From assembly GCA_019973155.2 (NCBI GenBank), contig BPQB01000007.1, positions 744,001 through 808,000 of the forward strand: a stretch of 64,000 nt of DNA, written 5' to 3'. The position numbers and the translations under genes were made by a program. Every line of letters starts with the position of its first letter. The stretch's first letter is position 1. This stretch comes from Phanerochaete sordida. Its lineage: Eukaryota; Basidiomycota; Agaricomycetes; Polyporales; Phanerochaetaceae. Shown here piece by piece: positions 1 to 11,161 of this stretch. A model generated the notes under the pieces. The model did not search any database. It saw nothing but the letters and a program-made list of their open reading frames with translations, and was not told where the DNA came from.

Positions 1-132
1 TCTCACGCGATGTCGAGGGCTTAGACCAGGATCCATTTCAGCGGAGAGGGGAAACGTCGTACAGTTACATCGTGACAAAAGCATACTCTACGCGAGCGAC
101 GAGACAAACAACAGAGACAGCGAAACACAGAA

Positions 133-2277
133 TTAAGATGTCACTGCGGACCAGAGTTAGTACACGCTATGCGAAAGTCGACGTGGAACTCACTGTAGCT
201 AGCAGGGTCGATGTGGTCTGGCAGCTCAGGAACCGCCACCTCGAAGCGGCTCTGGATCTGAGTCATGACCTGCTGGTCGCTCTCAGACGACACGAATGTG
301 ATCGCGAGACCCTTGGTACCGAAACGGCCAGCACGACTAGACATATGGATTAGCTGTGCTCAACATGCGGGGTAGACCGCCACGTACCCGACACGGTGCA
401 GGTAGCTGTCGGCATCGGGCGGGCAATCGTAGTTGATGACGATGTTCACACGCTCAACATCGATACCACGCCCGAAGATGTCGGTGGCAACAAGGATACG
501 CTTCTCGAACGCCTTGAACGCGGTGTAGCGTTGAATGCTGAACGACTATCAGCGTCATGCCTATGAATAACCAAAACGGCGCCACTTACCGCTCCTCCTG
601 GGCAAGCCCAGAGTGAATCGAGATACTGGGGAAGTTGCAGGACACGAGGAGCTTGTCGAGCTCGATGGCACGTGCCACGGACTTGACGAAGATCACAACC
701 TACACACATACATCAGGATGACAGGAGCTCGAAATGCGCAGGACAAAGCTAACCTGGTTGAACTCGAGGGTATCGAGGAGCTCATTGAGCTTCCTGTTTT
801 TGCCAACCTCCTCCAGCTTGACATAGTGCTGCTGCAGACCGTGCAGCGTGAGCTTGGTCTCGTCGTCAACGAAGATCTCAAGCGGCTGGGGGATATAACA
901 ATTGAGTGCCACGACTAGAAGTGTTCCACGGCTTGACGTACGTTCTGCATGAACTTCTTGCAAGTGACACGAATCTCCTTGGCCAGGGTGGCGCTGAACA
1001 TCATGACCTGCTTGTGGTGGGGGGTCGCCCGGAAGATCTCTTGCACGTCGCGACGCATGTCTGGTGGGAACGGATTTGCAGGTGAGATGAATGGTCGACA
1101 CACGAGCAACAAGGACAAATGCAGTCAGGTTTAAAGCAAAAGCAGCAGTTGAGACGAATGAAAGCGCGCGACGGCCGCGACCATCGGGAGTCTTCATCTC
1201 GAGATTGCCGCTGCCTCTTGAGGAGCAGCCGAATTGACAGCGCTGTCCGCTTCCTCCGCTACCATTCCTCTCGCCCTCCTCAACCTCGACGACGAATTCC
1301 GTAACAGGTCCGGTCGACCAGTTGCCGAATTAGATCGCAGGGGGAGCTTCAGCGCTTCAAGACGCGCCAAGGGCTGCAGACATCGCGACAACAGCTTCAT
1401 GAAACCCGAAAGGTCGCGGGGTGACGGATGCAAGCAAAGGACAATAGTGCACGTGTGGCGCGCATGGCCAGGTGACAGGTTGTTGGAGCAAGGCCGAAAT
1501 GCGGATGATGACTAACCAAGCTGCTCGAGCATTTTGTCGCACTCGTCCAGAACGAAGTGTTTGACTTTCGAGGCGTCCAAGAGCTTGTCCCTGACGAGAG
1601 CGTTGAGGCGACCGGGGGTACCGACGACGATGTGAGGGCATTTCGACTTGTCGATGAGCAGAGCCTTATCCTTGTCGATGCCAACTCCACCGAAGAAGGT
1701 GCTGATCCGCACATCAGGCATGTACTTGGCAAACCGGTTGTACTCGTTCTTGATCTGGTACGCGAGCTCACGAGTGTGGCACATGACGAGGACAGAGACC
1801 TCGCCGTTCACAGGCTCGAGCTGCTGGAGCGTGGCCAGAACGAATACAGCCGTTTTACCGTGTCCAGACTTGGCCTGACACAGTACGTCCATTCCGAGGA
1901 CGGCCTGGGGGATGCACTCCTGTTGGACTATAACTGTCGTGAGCAATTGTTCGCAACGCCAGTCGAGCGGTCTAAGCACCTTCGGACGGGTGCTCGAAAC
2001 CCAGGTCAGAGATGGCGCGCAGAAGCTCAGGCTTCAGGAGGAAATCCCTGTGGCAATACTGATGAGTCGCGGGCTCCGACGTGGCGTTGAACGAGTGCAC
2101 ACACCTGAAACCCGTGGAATGAATGCCCGAGAAGTTTTTCTTGTCCTCTCCTGCAGCCCCGTCGGCAGCAGGCTGAGCGACAGCAACTGCGCTCGCCTGC
2201 TGTGCGGGGGCGCCGTTGGTGACAACGTCGTGCTCGTCCTCGTAGTCGATGAGCTCCTCGTTGTCGTGTGCGCTCAT
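133..2277 (-). CDS. SUB2: ATP-dependent RNA helicase SUB2/UAP56 (DECD-box)
   Basis: Nuclear DECD-box RNA helicase of the TREX mRNA-export and spliceosome-assembly machinery. Seen: acidic N-terminus ([19 protein letters not shown]), Q-motif region ([21 protein letters not shown]), Walker [17 protein letters not shown] in place of DEAD, SATL, and C-terminal [16 protein letters not shown] and [17 protein letters not shown]. Many short introns split it. The last intron ends at a TACTAAC branch site and an AG; the final exon holds only 11 coding bases and restores the typical ending SYMTS. The N-terminus follows the family, so the start is well placed. It is divergent from the carrier gene at 2804, about 530 bp away. 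The DECD motif and C-terminus make the family call secure. Confidence 0.95.
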
Positions 2278-2734
2278 TTTGCTGTTATATGCGGCGGTGG
2301 CGGTGTTGCGGTCGAAGACGAGACGGCCAGAAAGTAGATGGACAAAGAAGAGCTGGCGGTGGAGGAGGTGGTGGTAGAGGAGAAAACGACGCGTGGAAAT
2401 CCAACCTGTGCGCACGGACCCGGCCGGCCGGCGCCGGCGAGACGCGGACATGCTGGGCGGCTGCTCGTGGTCACGCCGCCCGGAGACGCCTGGTCCTCCG
2501 AATATACTGACTGCGTCTACGAATGAATAGAGGGCACTCCGAATCTGTGCACGCTGCAGGCCAATGGCCGTGCGCTGACCTCGCTGTCGACCTGCGCAGA
2601 GTGTCTCGTCGTCGTGCAGCATCGCTAAGCTTAGCACGCTCATTCGGAAATGGCTGCGGCGCGCGCGTCGGCCCTGATGGCCGGTTCCAACATTACGACC
2701 ACCTCCACGGACAGGCTCAGGCATGCACGCCCAT

Positions 2735-2740
2735 TATAAA
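2735..2740 (+). promoter_or_regulatory. TATA-like box upstream of the mitochondrial carrier
   Basis: TATAAA, 69 bp upstream of the carrier start codon. Position is plausible for a fungal TATA box; no transcript start is known. Confidence 0.4.
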
Positions 2741-2803
2741 GCCTCCTCTCCCTAGAAGCCGTTCGACCCCGTCGGCGCACATCCCCAGCCTGGTTCACTA
2801 GAC

Positions 2804-4292
2804 ATGCCCTCCAAGCAGCAAACGTATCCCTTTTGGTTCGTCCATCTACCCTCTCCAGTCAGAATTGCCTCATGACCTCATACTTGCACACAGGCTCGGA
2901 GGTTTGTGCAGACTACGCTGAAGTCAGACCTCGTATTCTAATGCCACACGGGACACGCCAGGCGTTGGGGCCTCCAGTGAGTAACGATGCAAGTTTCTTC
3001 GACGCGTCGGTCTGAATCAGGCCCGTCGTAAAGTGGCAGCAGCTTGTACCCATCCTCTAGACTTGACCAAAGTGTGAGCACGCCACAATTGTCCCTCTCC
3101 AAATGCTCACGCTTTACACCCGAACTCAGTCGCCTTCAGACTATTAAGACGCCCCCTGGCCAACCGCGTCCGGGCATGTTCTCTGTCATCCGTGCGACTG
3201 TCTCTCAATCAGGCTTCCGAAGCCTCTACACCGGTCTCTCTGCTTCCATCCTCCGGCAGATGACCTACTCGCTTACTCGACTGGGCGCATACGAGAAGAT
3301 AAAGGAGACCCTTTCCAGAGATGGAAAGCCGTCAACCACCAAGCTGTTACTTGGTGCGATGGTAGCGGGTGGTCTTGGCGGGGTTGCTGGTAATCCTGCA
3401 GGTACGTGCCTACCGCGCCCTGATTATGTGCTTGTATGTTGAACTTGTTTAGACATTCTTCTCGTCCGTATGACGAGTGACTCCATCAAGCCTCCAGAAC
3501 AAAGATATAACTACTCTAATGCCCTTAGCGGTCTAGTTAACCTCGTCAAGGACGAAGGCCTTAAAGGCCTCGCGCGTGGGCTCGGTCCGAACACAGTTTG
3601 TCGTCTTCCTGTGCTGCTGCAGAAACGTACTGAGTAAACCCGTAGACACGAGCCGTCCTCATGAATGTGAGTTTGCCGGAGATTGAACGAATGACGTCCT
3701 CAGCTAAAATAACTTAGGCATCACAAGTAGGATCGTAAGCGTGTTAGCTCACGATGTGATGGCTATATGCGCTAAATATGGAGCGCAGGTATGACCTTGT
3801 CAAGAGCACGCTCTTGGCGAACCGCCTCCCACTCGTCAACTACCAGTTCAGGGACAATCTCTGGTGCCACACCGTTTCCAGCTGTCTTGCAGGAACGATT
3901 GCCACCAGTACGCCGCGACTTCCATTCCTCATCTTGAGCCGAGTTGACCCGTCGACCAATAGCTGTGTGCGCTCCGGCAGATGTGCTGAGGTCGCGCCTC
4001 ATGGCTGCGGTACGTTTCGCACACCTCATGAACTGCGTGCGTTTCACCTTACGCTTCCCGCAGTCCTCAAGCGAGTCAGCGCTCGCGGTGCTCCAGCGGT
4101 CGTTGCGCGAAGAGGGTCCGAAGTTCCTCTTCAAGGGCTGGACGCCAGCGTTCATCCGCCTTGGGCCCAACACCGTGCTGATGTTCGTCTTCTTCGAGGT
4201 ACGCCACACCATGTGCATGCCGTATGACGCCTCCGCTTACATCACCGTAGCAACTCAAAAAGGGCTGGCGGACACTCTTCCCTGCCTCATAG
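2804..4292 (+). CDS. DIC1: Mitochondrial dicarboxylate carrier (SLC25 family, DIC1-type)
   Basis: Inner-membrane carrier that by family exchanges dicarboxylates such as malate for phosphate. Splicing by hand gives three carrier repeats with signatures HPLDLTKVR, NPADILLVR and CAPADVLRSR. The N-terminus reads MPSKQQTYPFWLGGVGAS. Other typical blocks are RQMTYSLTRLGAYE, RGLGPNTTRAVLMN and IRLGPNTVLMFVFFEQLK. At least eight introns interrupt it; the first four coding exons are very short, so the gene is easy to truncate in annotation. Stop TAG follows LKKGWRTLFPAS. Length near 300 residues is normal for the family. Oxaloacetate or 2-oxoglutarate carriers are the nearest alternatives, but the opening PFWLGG and the RQMTYSLTRLG block favour DIC. 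Confidence 0.85.
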
Positions 4293-5283
4293 ACTTCCCA
4301 CCGACCCTGAACACTCATTCCAGGCTGCTCTCGCCAAGAGACATCCTTAGATTATTGGTTCGTAACCCGCGGAGCTATCTATCTATCCCCGTATCGCATG
4401 TAATCTTTAATGTACAACGGCTATTCTAAATGGACGTTTGGCACCCGCATAATCTCAACGTTCGCAGGCACCCTTACGCTGAACTCTAAGCTTTAGATTC
4501 GAAGCTGACTGTGAATGGCTTTGTGTCGAGACAGGGAAATGCTTTCTCCGTCGAGGTGAGTTGCACGCCTATTACATGCTGCGCAGCCCGGATTCGACTG
4601 ACGTTCACTCTCATTTTGCACGAAGCATATCCTTTCCACCAGTCATACAAAGCCAGCAGCGTCAGCCCACCGGCATACACTCAAATTTCTGCTCAGGCAG
4701 TGCTGCAGTCTGCGCGAACCCATCTATGGCTGTCCACTCCCACACGAAGGCAGGCACAGCAGATCGCGAGGCCCCCAGACGCCACGTCTCCGCCCGCGCC
4801 AGGGCTCGACCCGCGAAAAGAGACGACGCGAGTCGCCGTCGCAAGATCTCCGCGCAGAGTTCGCGCAGGAAGGGGCAGGAAGAGGCAGGAAGCCCCTCCG
4901 CCACCCCGGGCTGTGCGAAAATCCAGACGCGAAAGGCGGCGTCTCGCACCTGCCCGCGCGCGATAGGCCCGCGCGCCGCCCTACGCTGCCCCAGCGCCGG
5001 CATGCCCGCTGACGCAGCGTGCGAGAGCCCTGCCGGATGCGCGACGGCTGACATCGCGGGCAGCAGCGGCCGCCGCACGCGCCCCGTGACGAGGCGTGCG
5101 CGGGCAGCGCCTGGCGCCCGCGGCGCGTCAGCACGCGCGTGGGTGTGGGTACGATGGTGCGTGTATGGCAGGTGTGTTGTGTAAATGCCGTCGCTGATGA
5201 ACGATCGCCCGCAGAGCGTGGCGCGTGGCCTGTGCGGATTTGTAGGGCGAGATGCGAAGCTCAGCGCATGGGGACGCCCGCGC
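4293..5283. other. Intergenic, GC-rich from about 4.75 to 5.2 kb
   Basis: No homologous protein or convincing exon chain was found. Open frames between 4.56 and 5.18 kb lie on both strands, are arginine/alanine/proline-rich and look like products of high GC. The stretch probably holds the 3' end of the carrier transcript and the upstream region of the small gene at 5384. Confidence 0.5.
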
Positions 5284-5289
5284 TGGGTG

Positions 5290-5297
5290 TATATAAG
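5290..5297 (+). promoter_or_regulatory. TATA box of the 82-residue serine-rich gene
   Basis: TATATAAG, 94 bp upstream of the ATG at 5384. A short open frame (5313-5381) ends two bases before that ATG and could act as an upstream ORF if transcription starts close to the TATA box. Confidence 0.5.
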
Positions 5298-5383
5298 GGA
5301 CTTCTGCTAGACATGGCGATGCAGCGACACAGCTACAGACGCAGACTCGTCTCCAAGAAGCATCCTCAGACTCTATCTTGATC

Positions 5384-5787
5384 ATGAAGCGTTTCTCAGA
5401 CTCCCGCTTGTCTTGGTCTTCGTCCAAGGTGGGATTGTATCCCCAGCCAGGTACTTGACAGAGCGCTGACAATCCGACCGTCCGCTAGGCAACCCCGATA
5501 GCGCGCTCCGATAGCGACTCGAGTACGCTGAGCTCATCGAGCGAAGCCTCTACGTCACTATCATCGACAGTCTACTTGGTAAGCCTAGCCAGCACAGTGC
5601 GATGTGTATGCTCACTCTTGACTCGCAGCCCGAGACCGCATACTCGTCGCAGTCAAACCTGGGTGTAGTCGTACGCGCATCCTCACACCTGCACATCCAT
5701 TCCTGCTGATGCCAGGCACAGGCAGAAGTGCTTGAAGACGAGAACCAAGCATGGGGGAAGCCGCGCAAGCCGAAGTCCAGGCAGTGA
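5384..5787 (+). CDS. Small serine-rich protein, four exons, unknown function
   Basis: Not recognised. Exons 5384-5428, 5489-5578, 5629-5670 and 5716-5787 join through GT..AG introns of 60, 50 and 45 nt, all phase 0, into an 82-residue frame. The protein starts MKRFSDSRLSW. Its middle is rich in Ser/Thr (SDSDSSTLSSSSEASTSLSS) and it ends in a charged tail, ENQAWGKPRKPKSRQ. There is no signal peptide or membrane segment. A clear TATA box lies 94 bp upstream. No exon exceeds 90 nt, so single-ORF scans miss it. Support is the unbroken frame across three good introns plus the promoter; homology is unknown. It converges with the reductase gene at 6076. Confidence 0.55.
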
Positions 5788-6075
5788 CGCGACCGGAGAA
5801 GTGGACAGACAGAAGTGTATTTGTATACTTAGCCTACATCAGCTGATAATACTTTCCGCAATTCCGATGTTGGTGCCATAAGGTGGTCCCGGATAAGGCG
5901 AGATTGCATGCATTCCGGAATAACCTTCGGGGAAGCAGCGGTCCTCCGTATGATAAACTCCTAAAGTCTAGGTTCTGTATACCGCTGGTGGCATGTGTGT
6001 CAGACCACAAGTTATTTTGAGAGGTTGTACATAGCTTATACTCACACTACGTCTACCCATGTCGCGCAACGTGCA

Positions 6076-6744
6076 TCACGGTGAAGTAATGAGCGGCGCT
6101 TTACCGACCCACTCCCCCTTCTCCAGCTCTTCCAGAACCCATGACGCGAAAGCAGTTCTTGTCAGGACCGGCTTCCGGTGCTTGTCCCCAACATACCCCA
6201 CCACCACACTCTTGTCCTCGCCACTCGTGAGCACAGGAACGCGCCCGATGGTCCAGTCGAGCCCGACAGACTCGCTGCGGACGAGCTCGCCGATGGCGAC
6301 AAAGTCCTTGTACGCGCCGTGCGCGAAGACGCCGACGCCGGCGACGAGGGTCTTGAAGACGACGCTGAAGTGGTCGTTCGCGTCCTTGATGCTCGTCGTG
6401 CCGAGGAGGATGAGGCGGCGCACGCCGTGGCGCTTCATCGCGTCGATGACGAGCGCGTAGCCCTTCGCGATCGGCGTGTCGGAGGGGTACGTCAGCCCGC
6501 TCGTGACCGTCACCGGGGGCCCGAGCGCAGAGAGCACGGCGTGCACGCCGGCGACGGTCTTGCTGATGAGCTCTGCGTCGGTGAGCTGCCCCTGCACGAC
6601 CGTCACGGCTGGGTTGGACGTGATCGATTCGGGGAGCTTCTGCGGGGAGCGGGCGAAGACGACGACGGAGTGACCGGCGGCCAGAGCGTCCTGTATGAGC
6701 AGCTGGCCGCAGGGGCCTGTGGCTCCCAAGATCAAGAGCTTCAT
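6076..6744 (-). CDS. NAD(P)-binding Rossmann-fold reductase (NmrA/flavin-reductase-like SDR)
   Basis: Single-exon gene of 222 residues. The N-terminus MKLLILGATGPCGQLLIQ carries the GxTGxxG dinucleotide-binding loop of atypical short-chain dehydrogenases. ALAAGHSVVVFARSPQKL and VLSALGPP fit the NAD(P)H-binding family of flavin reductases and NmrA-like proteins. RLILLGTTSIKD and LDWTIGRVPVLTSG also follow that family pattern. There is no signal peptide, so it is likely cytosolic; the substrate is unknown. The start was taken at the Met directly before the Rossmann strand; an in-frame Met 11 codons upstream is possible. Being intronless is unusual here, where nearly every gene is split. Confidence 0.75.
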   Translation of the reverse strand: MKLLILGATGPCGQLLIQDALAAGHSVVVFARSPQKLPESITSNPAVTVVQGQLTDAELISKTVAGVHAVLSALGPPVTVTSGLTYPSDTPIAKGYALVIDAMKRHGVRRLILLGTTSIKDANDHFSVVFKTLVAGVGVFAHGAYKDFVAIGELVRSESVGLDWTIGRVPVLTSGEDKSVVVGYVGDKHRKPVLTRTAFASWVLEELEKGEWVGKAPLITSP

Positions 6745-7194
6745 GCTGGTTGTGGTAAGAAGATAGTCGCGGGTCACTGCCGCACTGCGCAGGGTCTACC
6801 TTTGGCGATGCATGGAACAAACTACGACACCTTCCGAACCAGGACATGCCTCTCACGCTGGGCGCTAACCACGATTGGCAGGAGTCTCCCACGAACACCG
6901 AAAACGCATCCTACCACCACGCACGGAGAGATGCTCGATGCATATGTTGCAACCCGTCAGCCGGGAAAATGAACACAGACAGATCGACATAACATTTGCT
7001 CCTGGTGGGTCAGGCTGGTAATGTAGGAGCAGCTGAACCCTATCACAATTTCCGGAAGTTGGCATCAAAGGACTAACGCTAGCGTCCCCACCGCCCATGG
7101 AAGGCGTGCAGTTTCCCCTGCCGCGGCCTGCGAATGGGCAGGCACCTATAACACAGCTGTCTCACCATCTCGGGCCTTCTCTTCCCCCACCGCC

Positions 7195-8715
7195 ATGTCG
7201 CTGGCCCTCCTGCTGCTCTCGCAGGCCATCGGCCACAGCGGCAGCGCGTACGCCTCTCCCGTCACGACCCTGTACGCCCGCGACACGTTCATCACGTCAA
7301 GCTTCGACACGACCACTGTAAATGGAACAGGCTATGCGACAAGCACCTCGTGCACCGATATCAACAACTGCCGCACGATCTCTGACATCGTCTGGGGCTG
7401 CCTCTCCGTCATCCTCGCGTGCACATGGGCCGCCCTCCACCGCGATATCCCGCCCAAGGGCGTCAGATGGTACATCGTCCTTGGGAACCACGCTTGGACG
7501 ACCATCGTTGCATTCTTCACGCCCGAATTCATGGCGTTTATGGCGATCATGGAGTTCGCCGAGGCGCGACAAGTGAGGAAAAACTTTGCAGGTATGCTGT
7601 CCGGCTTTGCTCTTGTATCTGCGCGTACTGACCGCTGCATAGACGTGCTTTTACCACCCGAGGCGCGATGGAACCTGACACACGCTTTCTTTGCGATGAT
7701 GGGTGGTTTCACGCTCGTGAAGCCTAGAACAAATGGAACCCCGGGGTACGACAACATCGGAGCTGTCTACCCTGGGGCCCTATACAAGCTCGCCAAAGCT
7801 GGACGCGTCGACCTCTCTCTTATAACCGAGGAGGTGATCAAGGACAAGAGCAAGGGCGATCTCATATCCAAGGGCTTCGTGGTCCTCCAGACAACGTGGT
7901 TCATCATCCAGATAATAGCGCGCTTCATACAGCATCTGCCCGTCTCCGAGCTCGAGATCGTGACGCTCGCCTTTGCGGTGCTCAACTTTCTCACATACGG
8001 CTTCTGGGGCCACAAGCCGATTGGCGTGTCGACGCCCATCTCTCTCGTACTGCTCCCCGCCAAGGACGAGGGCGCTTTCGACGTCGACTCCGAAAAATAC
8101 GACGACTCGAAGACGGCTTTGGACGATATCGCCTACGCATCCACACCCGCGATCGAGGAGCTGGTGATGAAGCAGATGATGGAGGAGGAGGAGGCCACGA
8201 AGGATGCCAACCCGACGCCGACGGACGTCTTCCGCGACCTGCTCTCCCTGCTCTACAAGTACCGCCCGAACCTGTTCCGCGACCCGATCGGCTGCGTGCG
8301 GCTCGTGCTCGCGAACCTCTCGCGCAGCGGCGCGCCGACGGGTATCTGCCTCGTGCTCGCGGTCGTCACGACGATCTTCGGCGCGCTGCACTTCATCGCG
8401 TGGGGCTTCCAGTTCCCGACGGACGCCGAGCGCTGGGTGTGGCGCGCGAGCGCGATCGTGCTCACGCTCGCGCCGCCGTACATGTTCCTCGGGCGCACGC
8501 TCGCCGTGCACCTCATCGACGGCGTCCTCCACGCCAAGGGCATCTGGCGCCGCGTCTGCCTCGGCGTCGCGACGCTCGTGTCGACCCTGCCCGGCTCCGT
8601 GCTTTACACCAACGCGCGCACCGCCCTCATTGTTGTCTCCATCATGGAGCTCAGGCGGCTGCCTGCCGGCGCGCTCGAGACGGTCTCGTGGACGAAGTTC
8701 ATCCCTCACATATGA
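7195..8715 (+). CDS. Multi-pass membrane protein, Agaricomycete-type, unknown function
   Basis: The frame is open for 506 codons, but a 54-nt in-frame intron is likely near 7591-7644 (GTATGC, TACTGAC branch site, CATAG); its removal gives about 488 residues and joins KNFA to DVLLPPEARW. An N-terminal hydrophobic stretch resembles a signal peptide. Hydrophobic segments follow at DIVWGCLSVILACTWAAL, WTTIVAFFTPEFMAFMA, VVLQTTWFIIQIIARF, VTLAFAVLNFLTYGFWG and a cluster near the C-terminus. The cytosolic-looking middle is acidic (MKQMMEEEEATKD). This architecture recurs as uncharacterised membrane proteins in mushroom-forming fungi. No enzymatic motif is seen. It is divergent from the reductase, with about 450 bp between start codons. 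Confidence 0.75.
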   Translation: MSLALLLLSQAIGHSGSAYASPVTTLYARDTFITSSFDTTTVNGTGYATSTSCTDINNCRTISDIVWGCLSVILACTWAALHRDIPPKGVRWYIVLGNHAWTTIVAFFTPEFMAFMAIMEFAEARQVRKNFAGMLSGFALVSARTDRCIDVLLPPEARWNLTHAFFAMMGGFTLVKPRTNGTPGYDNIGAVYPGALYKLAKAGRVDLSLITEEVIKDKSKGDLISKGFVVLQTTWFIIQIIARFIQHLPVSELEIVTLAFAVLNFLTYGFWGHKPIGVSTPISLVLLPAKDEGAFDVDSEKYDDSKTALDDIAYASTPAIEELVMKQMMEEEEATKDANPTPTDVFRDLLSLLYKYRPNLFRDPIGCVRLVLANLSRSGAPTGICLVLAVVTTIFGALHFIAWGFQFPTDAERWVWRASAIVLTLAPPYMFLGRTLAVHLIDGVLHAKGIWRRVCLGVATLVSTLPGSVLYTNARTALIVVSIMELRRLPAGALETVSWTKFIPHI

Positions 8716-9606
8716 CCGCGCCGTCGTCCCCTCTGTTCCAATCTTACGCGTTGTATTTGTACTGTGCCACAGATACCTCCATACGAGGACCAGTGTAGCA
8801 TATGAAATGCAGGGCTTACGCTTATACTCGCTGTCCACGCTGCGATGCCACGGCTATGGACAGAAGCGGCGTTGGGACGAACGACGACGCCTGCCGCATA
8901 AGGACGCGGCCGCCATCACTGATACCCACTCTGGCCCGGCTCCGGTTGCCGCTCGCTGCTGCTTTCTTCCATCCACCTGTCGCCTCACCAGTCTTTCGGA
9001 CAGCCGAACGTGTGCTGCGACGTCTTTCGGTCCATGAGGTATGCAAGGTTCAATTTCGGCCGAATATTGGCTGATTACCCAGGATGCTTCCCGCCCCGGT
9101 CAGACAGAGACCCAGTGCCGCTGGCCAAAGAGCCTATGCAGCGTTATCCCGCGAAACGTGCACATTAGTACAGCGCGTAGCTGTCGGTTATACACCATTC
9201 CATCACCTATGCTGTGAGCAGCTCCTTTCGTTTCGACCGCGACATCAACGGCGCCCATTTGACGACTATTGACAGAGCACGGTTCTATCTATTGCAACGC
9301 GTGATGATCTCGTGGGCGCCGCATGTCGCCAGCTCGCGATGCGCTTCTGCCCATGAGCTGCGCTGCTTCGTGGCCTAGTCGCACCGGTCATGCGAGCACC
9401 AGGTGCACACCGACCCTGGCACGCACTTCGCCCCGCGTACCTGATGTCACCGAAGGACGGATCACGCGCGAGCCTCCGGGCCTCTCAGCCAGGCGCGCGG
9501 CCAGATCGCCACCCGTCACGTCGCGGGCCCGCCGTCCCATCATTGCTTCCTGCCACCGTCGTACACGTCTGCCCGAGGCCGTGATGTGTTATTCGCGCGC
9601 GGCGGG
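8716..9606. other. Intergenic, no supported gene
   Basis: Frames here are short, overlap on both strands and match nothing recognised. Likely the 3' end of the membrane-protein transcript followed by the upstream region of the GH5 gene. Confidence 0.5.
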
Positions 9607-9613
9607 TATATAG
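9607..9613 (+). promoter_or_regulatory. TATA box of the GH5 gene
   Basis: TATATAG, 65 bp upstream of the GH5 start codon, a typical spacing in this window. Confidence 0.5.
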
Positions 9614-9671
9614 GCGGGCACTGGCCCGCCCGACGCCAGCAGAGTCCTACCGCCTCTGCACCGTCTCGAAG

Positions 9672-11161
9672 ATGCGCTTCGCCAAGCTCTGCCTCGCGCC
9701 GCTCGCCGCACTCTTCGCCGCGCCGTTTGTGCTCGCGGCGAAGGGCTTCGCCGGGTCCAACTTGTACTACGCCGCGGGCCTCAGCGCGGCTGACCGCACG
9801 ACTCTGCTCAAGTACGTGTGCCGCGGCTGTGCGCGCGCGCGCGATGCTGACGGTGTGGGCGCAGGGGTCTGCAGAGCGCGAACATGAAAGTTCTGCGCGT
9901 GTGGATCAACGGCCAGTCCGACAGCGACATCAAGGGCACCACGATCACGCCCTTCCCGGACGTCGAGCCAACCACGATCTGCAACGGCGACCAGTCGTGC
10001 TACGACCCGACCATCCTCAACCTCCTCGACACGCTCATGGTCGAGGCGCATTCGTACGGCATCAAGGTGCGCGCGGGCGCGTCTGGGTTCTGCGCACCGC
10101 GTGGCTGACAGCGCCGCGCAGCTCCTCATCACTATGCACTCGTTCAACGCCCTCGAGGCGGGCGATGTCTACGGCGTCGAGTACGGCACGGGCTACTTCT
10201 ACGAGCAGACCTATCCCCAGCAGGCGTTCGACAAGCGTCTGCAGTACATAATGAACCACGTCAACAGCCAGCTCGGCCAGCCGTGGAAGGAGCTGAGCGA
10301 TTACATATTTGCCTTCGAGGCAGAGAACGAGGCTATGATTGGCAAGGTATGGCTTGCTCTGTGCTGCATTCGATAAAAGGCTGAATCGGATCATCTCCCA
10401 GGGTCAAGACTACATCGAGCAGCACCAGCAATGGTTGGCATCTAATGGAGTCTTGAAGCGTTGTGTCCGAGGCTGACGGACTCTTCAGGCAGTGCGATAG
10501 GGCAACCACTATCAAGAATGAGCTTAACGGTAACACTGGCGTAAGTCATCAGCACTGGGCGCACAGAACCGGTTTTGAACTTGCCTGCGCCAGATCATTG
10601 TTACCACGGGCGGCGAGTCCTGGATGGATGAGTCCGTGCAGCCCAACTGGCTCACCTGCTCCTCCCTCGACGCGATCGCCATCCATGCCTATGGCACGGG
10701 CGACTACGCGACCTCTGCGATCCAGACATACGTCCAGCGCGCCCAGGCCGCGGGCAAGCTGCTGTTCATGGAGGAGTGGTACGCGAAGACGCTCGGTAAC
10801 GATGGAGGAGTCGCTGACAGACCATGCAGGGGCGCGTGCTACTACACGACCGACAACAACAACTGCCCGACCGGCAGCGTGCTCTCGAGCTCGCAGCGCA
10901 ATGCGAACATCAAGGCCTGGGCGAGCCAGATCTCCGCCGCGGGCCTGTCGTGGATGTACTGGCAGGTGCTTCCCAATGCGGACCCCCACGTACGTCGCGC
11001 AGCTTTCACTCGCGATGTGCCGCGCTGACGGATACGTGTAGTGGGACACGGACTTCGAGATCGGGCTTGTCAACGATCCGTCGTGGTCGACCCTCCAGGC
11101 TGCGGCCCAAGCCGCCGGAAACGCGAACGCCGCGTTCGACTTCTCGCCTTACCTGCTGTGA
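9672..11161 (+). CDS. Secreted glycoside hydrolase, family GH5-like (clan GH-A)
   Basis: Starts with a signal peptide (MRFAKLCLAPLAALFAAPF, cleavage near VLAAKG). Spliced exons read ANMKVLRVWINGQ, EAHSYGIKLLITMHSFNALE, DYIFAFEAENEAMIGK, IIVTTGGESWMDES, LDAIAIHAYGTGDY, LLFMEEWGACYY and AGLSWMYWQVLPNADPH. The Glu of the AENE segment fits the acid/base residue and a Glu of FMEEWG the nucleophile of GH-A enzymes. Several short introns lie at conserved-looking positions. By family it hydrolyses plant or fungal cell-wall beta-glycans extracellularly; mannanase-like and beta-glucanase-like subfamilies are both possible and the subfamily is not resolved. It converges with the GH16 gene downstream. 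Confidence 0.8.

Noticed and set aside
4561..5184. Long plus-strand frame of about 207 codons before the small gene.
   Set aside because: Arg/Ala/Pro-rich composition from high GC, similar frames on the opposite strand, no recognisable motif and no promoter.
6101..6972. Long frames overlapping the reductase on both strands.
   Set aside because: Shadows of the GC-rich reductase gene; only one frame encodes a Rossmann fold.
7195..8715. Reading the membrane-protein gene as one uninterrupted 506-codon ORF.
   Set aside because: An in-frame 54-nt stretch has a proper donor, TACTGAC branch site and acceptor; it is more likely an intron than coding.
7780..8838. 352-codon minus-strand frame opposite the membrane protein.
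   Set aside because: Antisense shadow with charged low-complexity composition.
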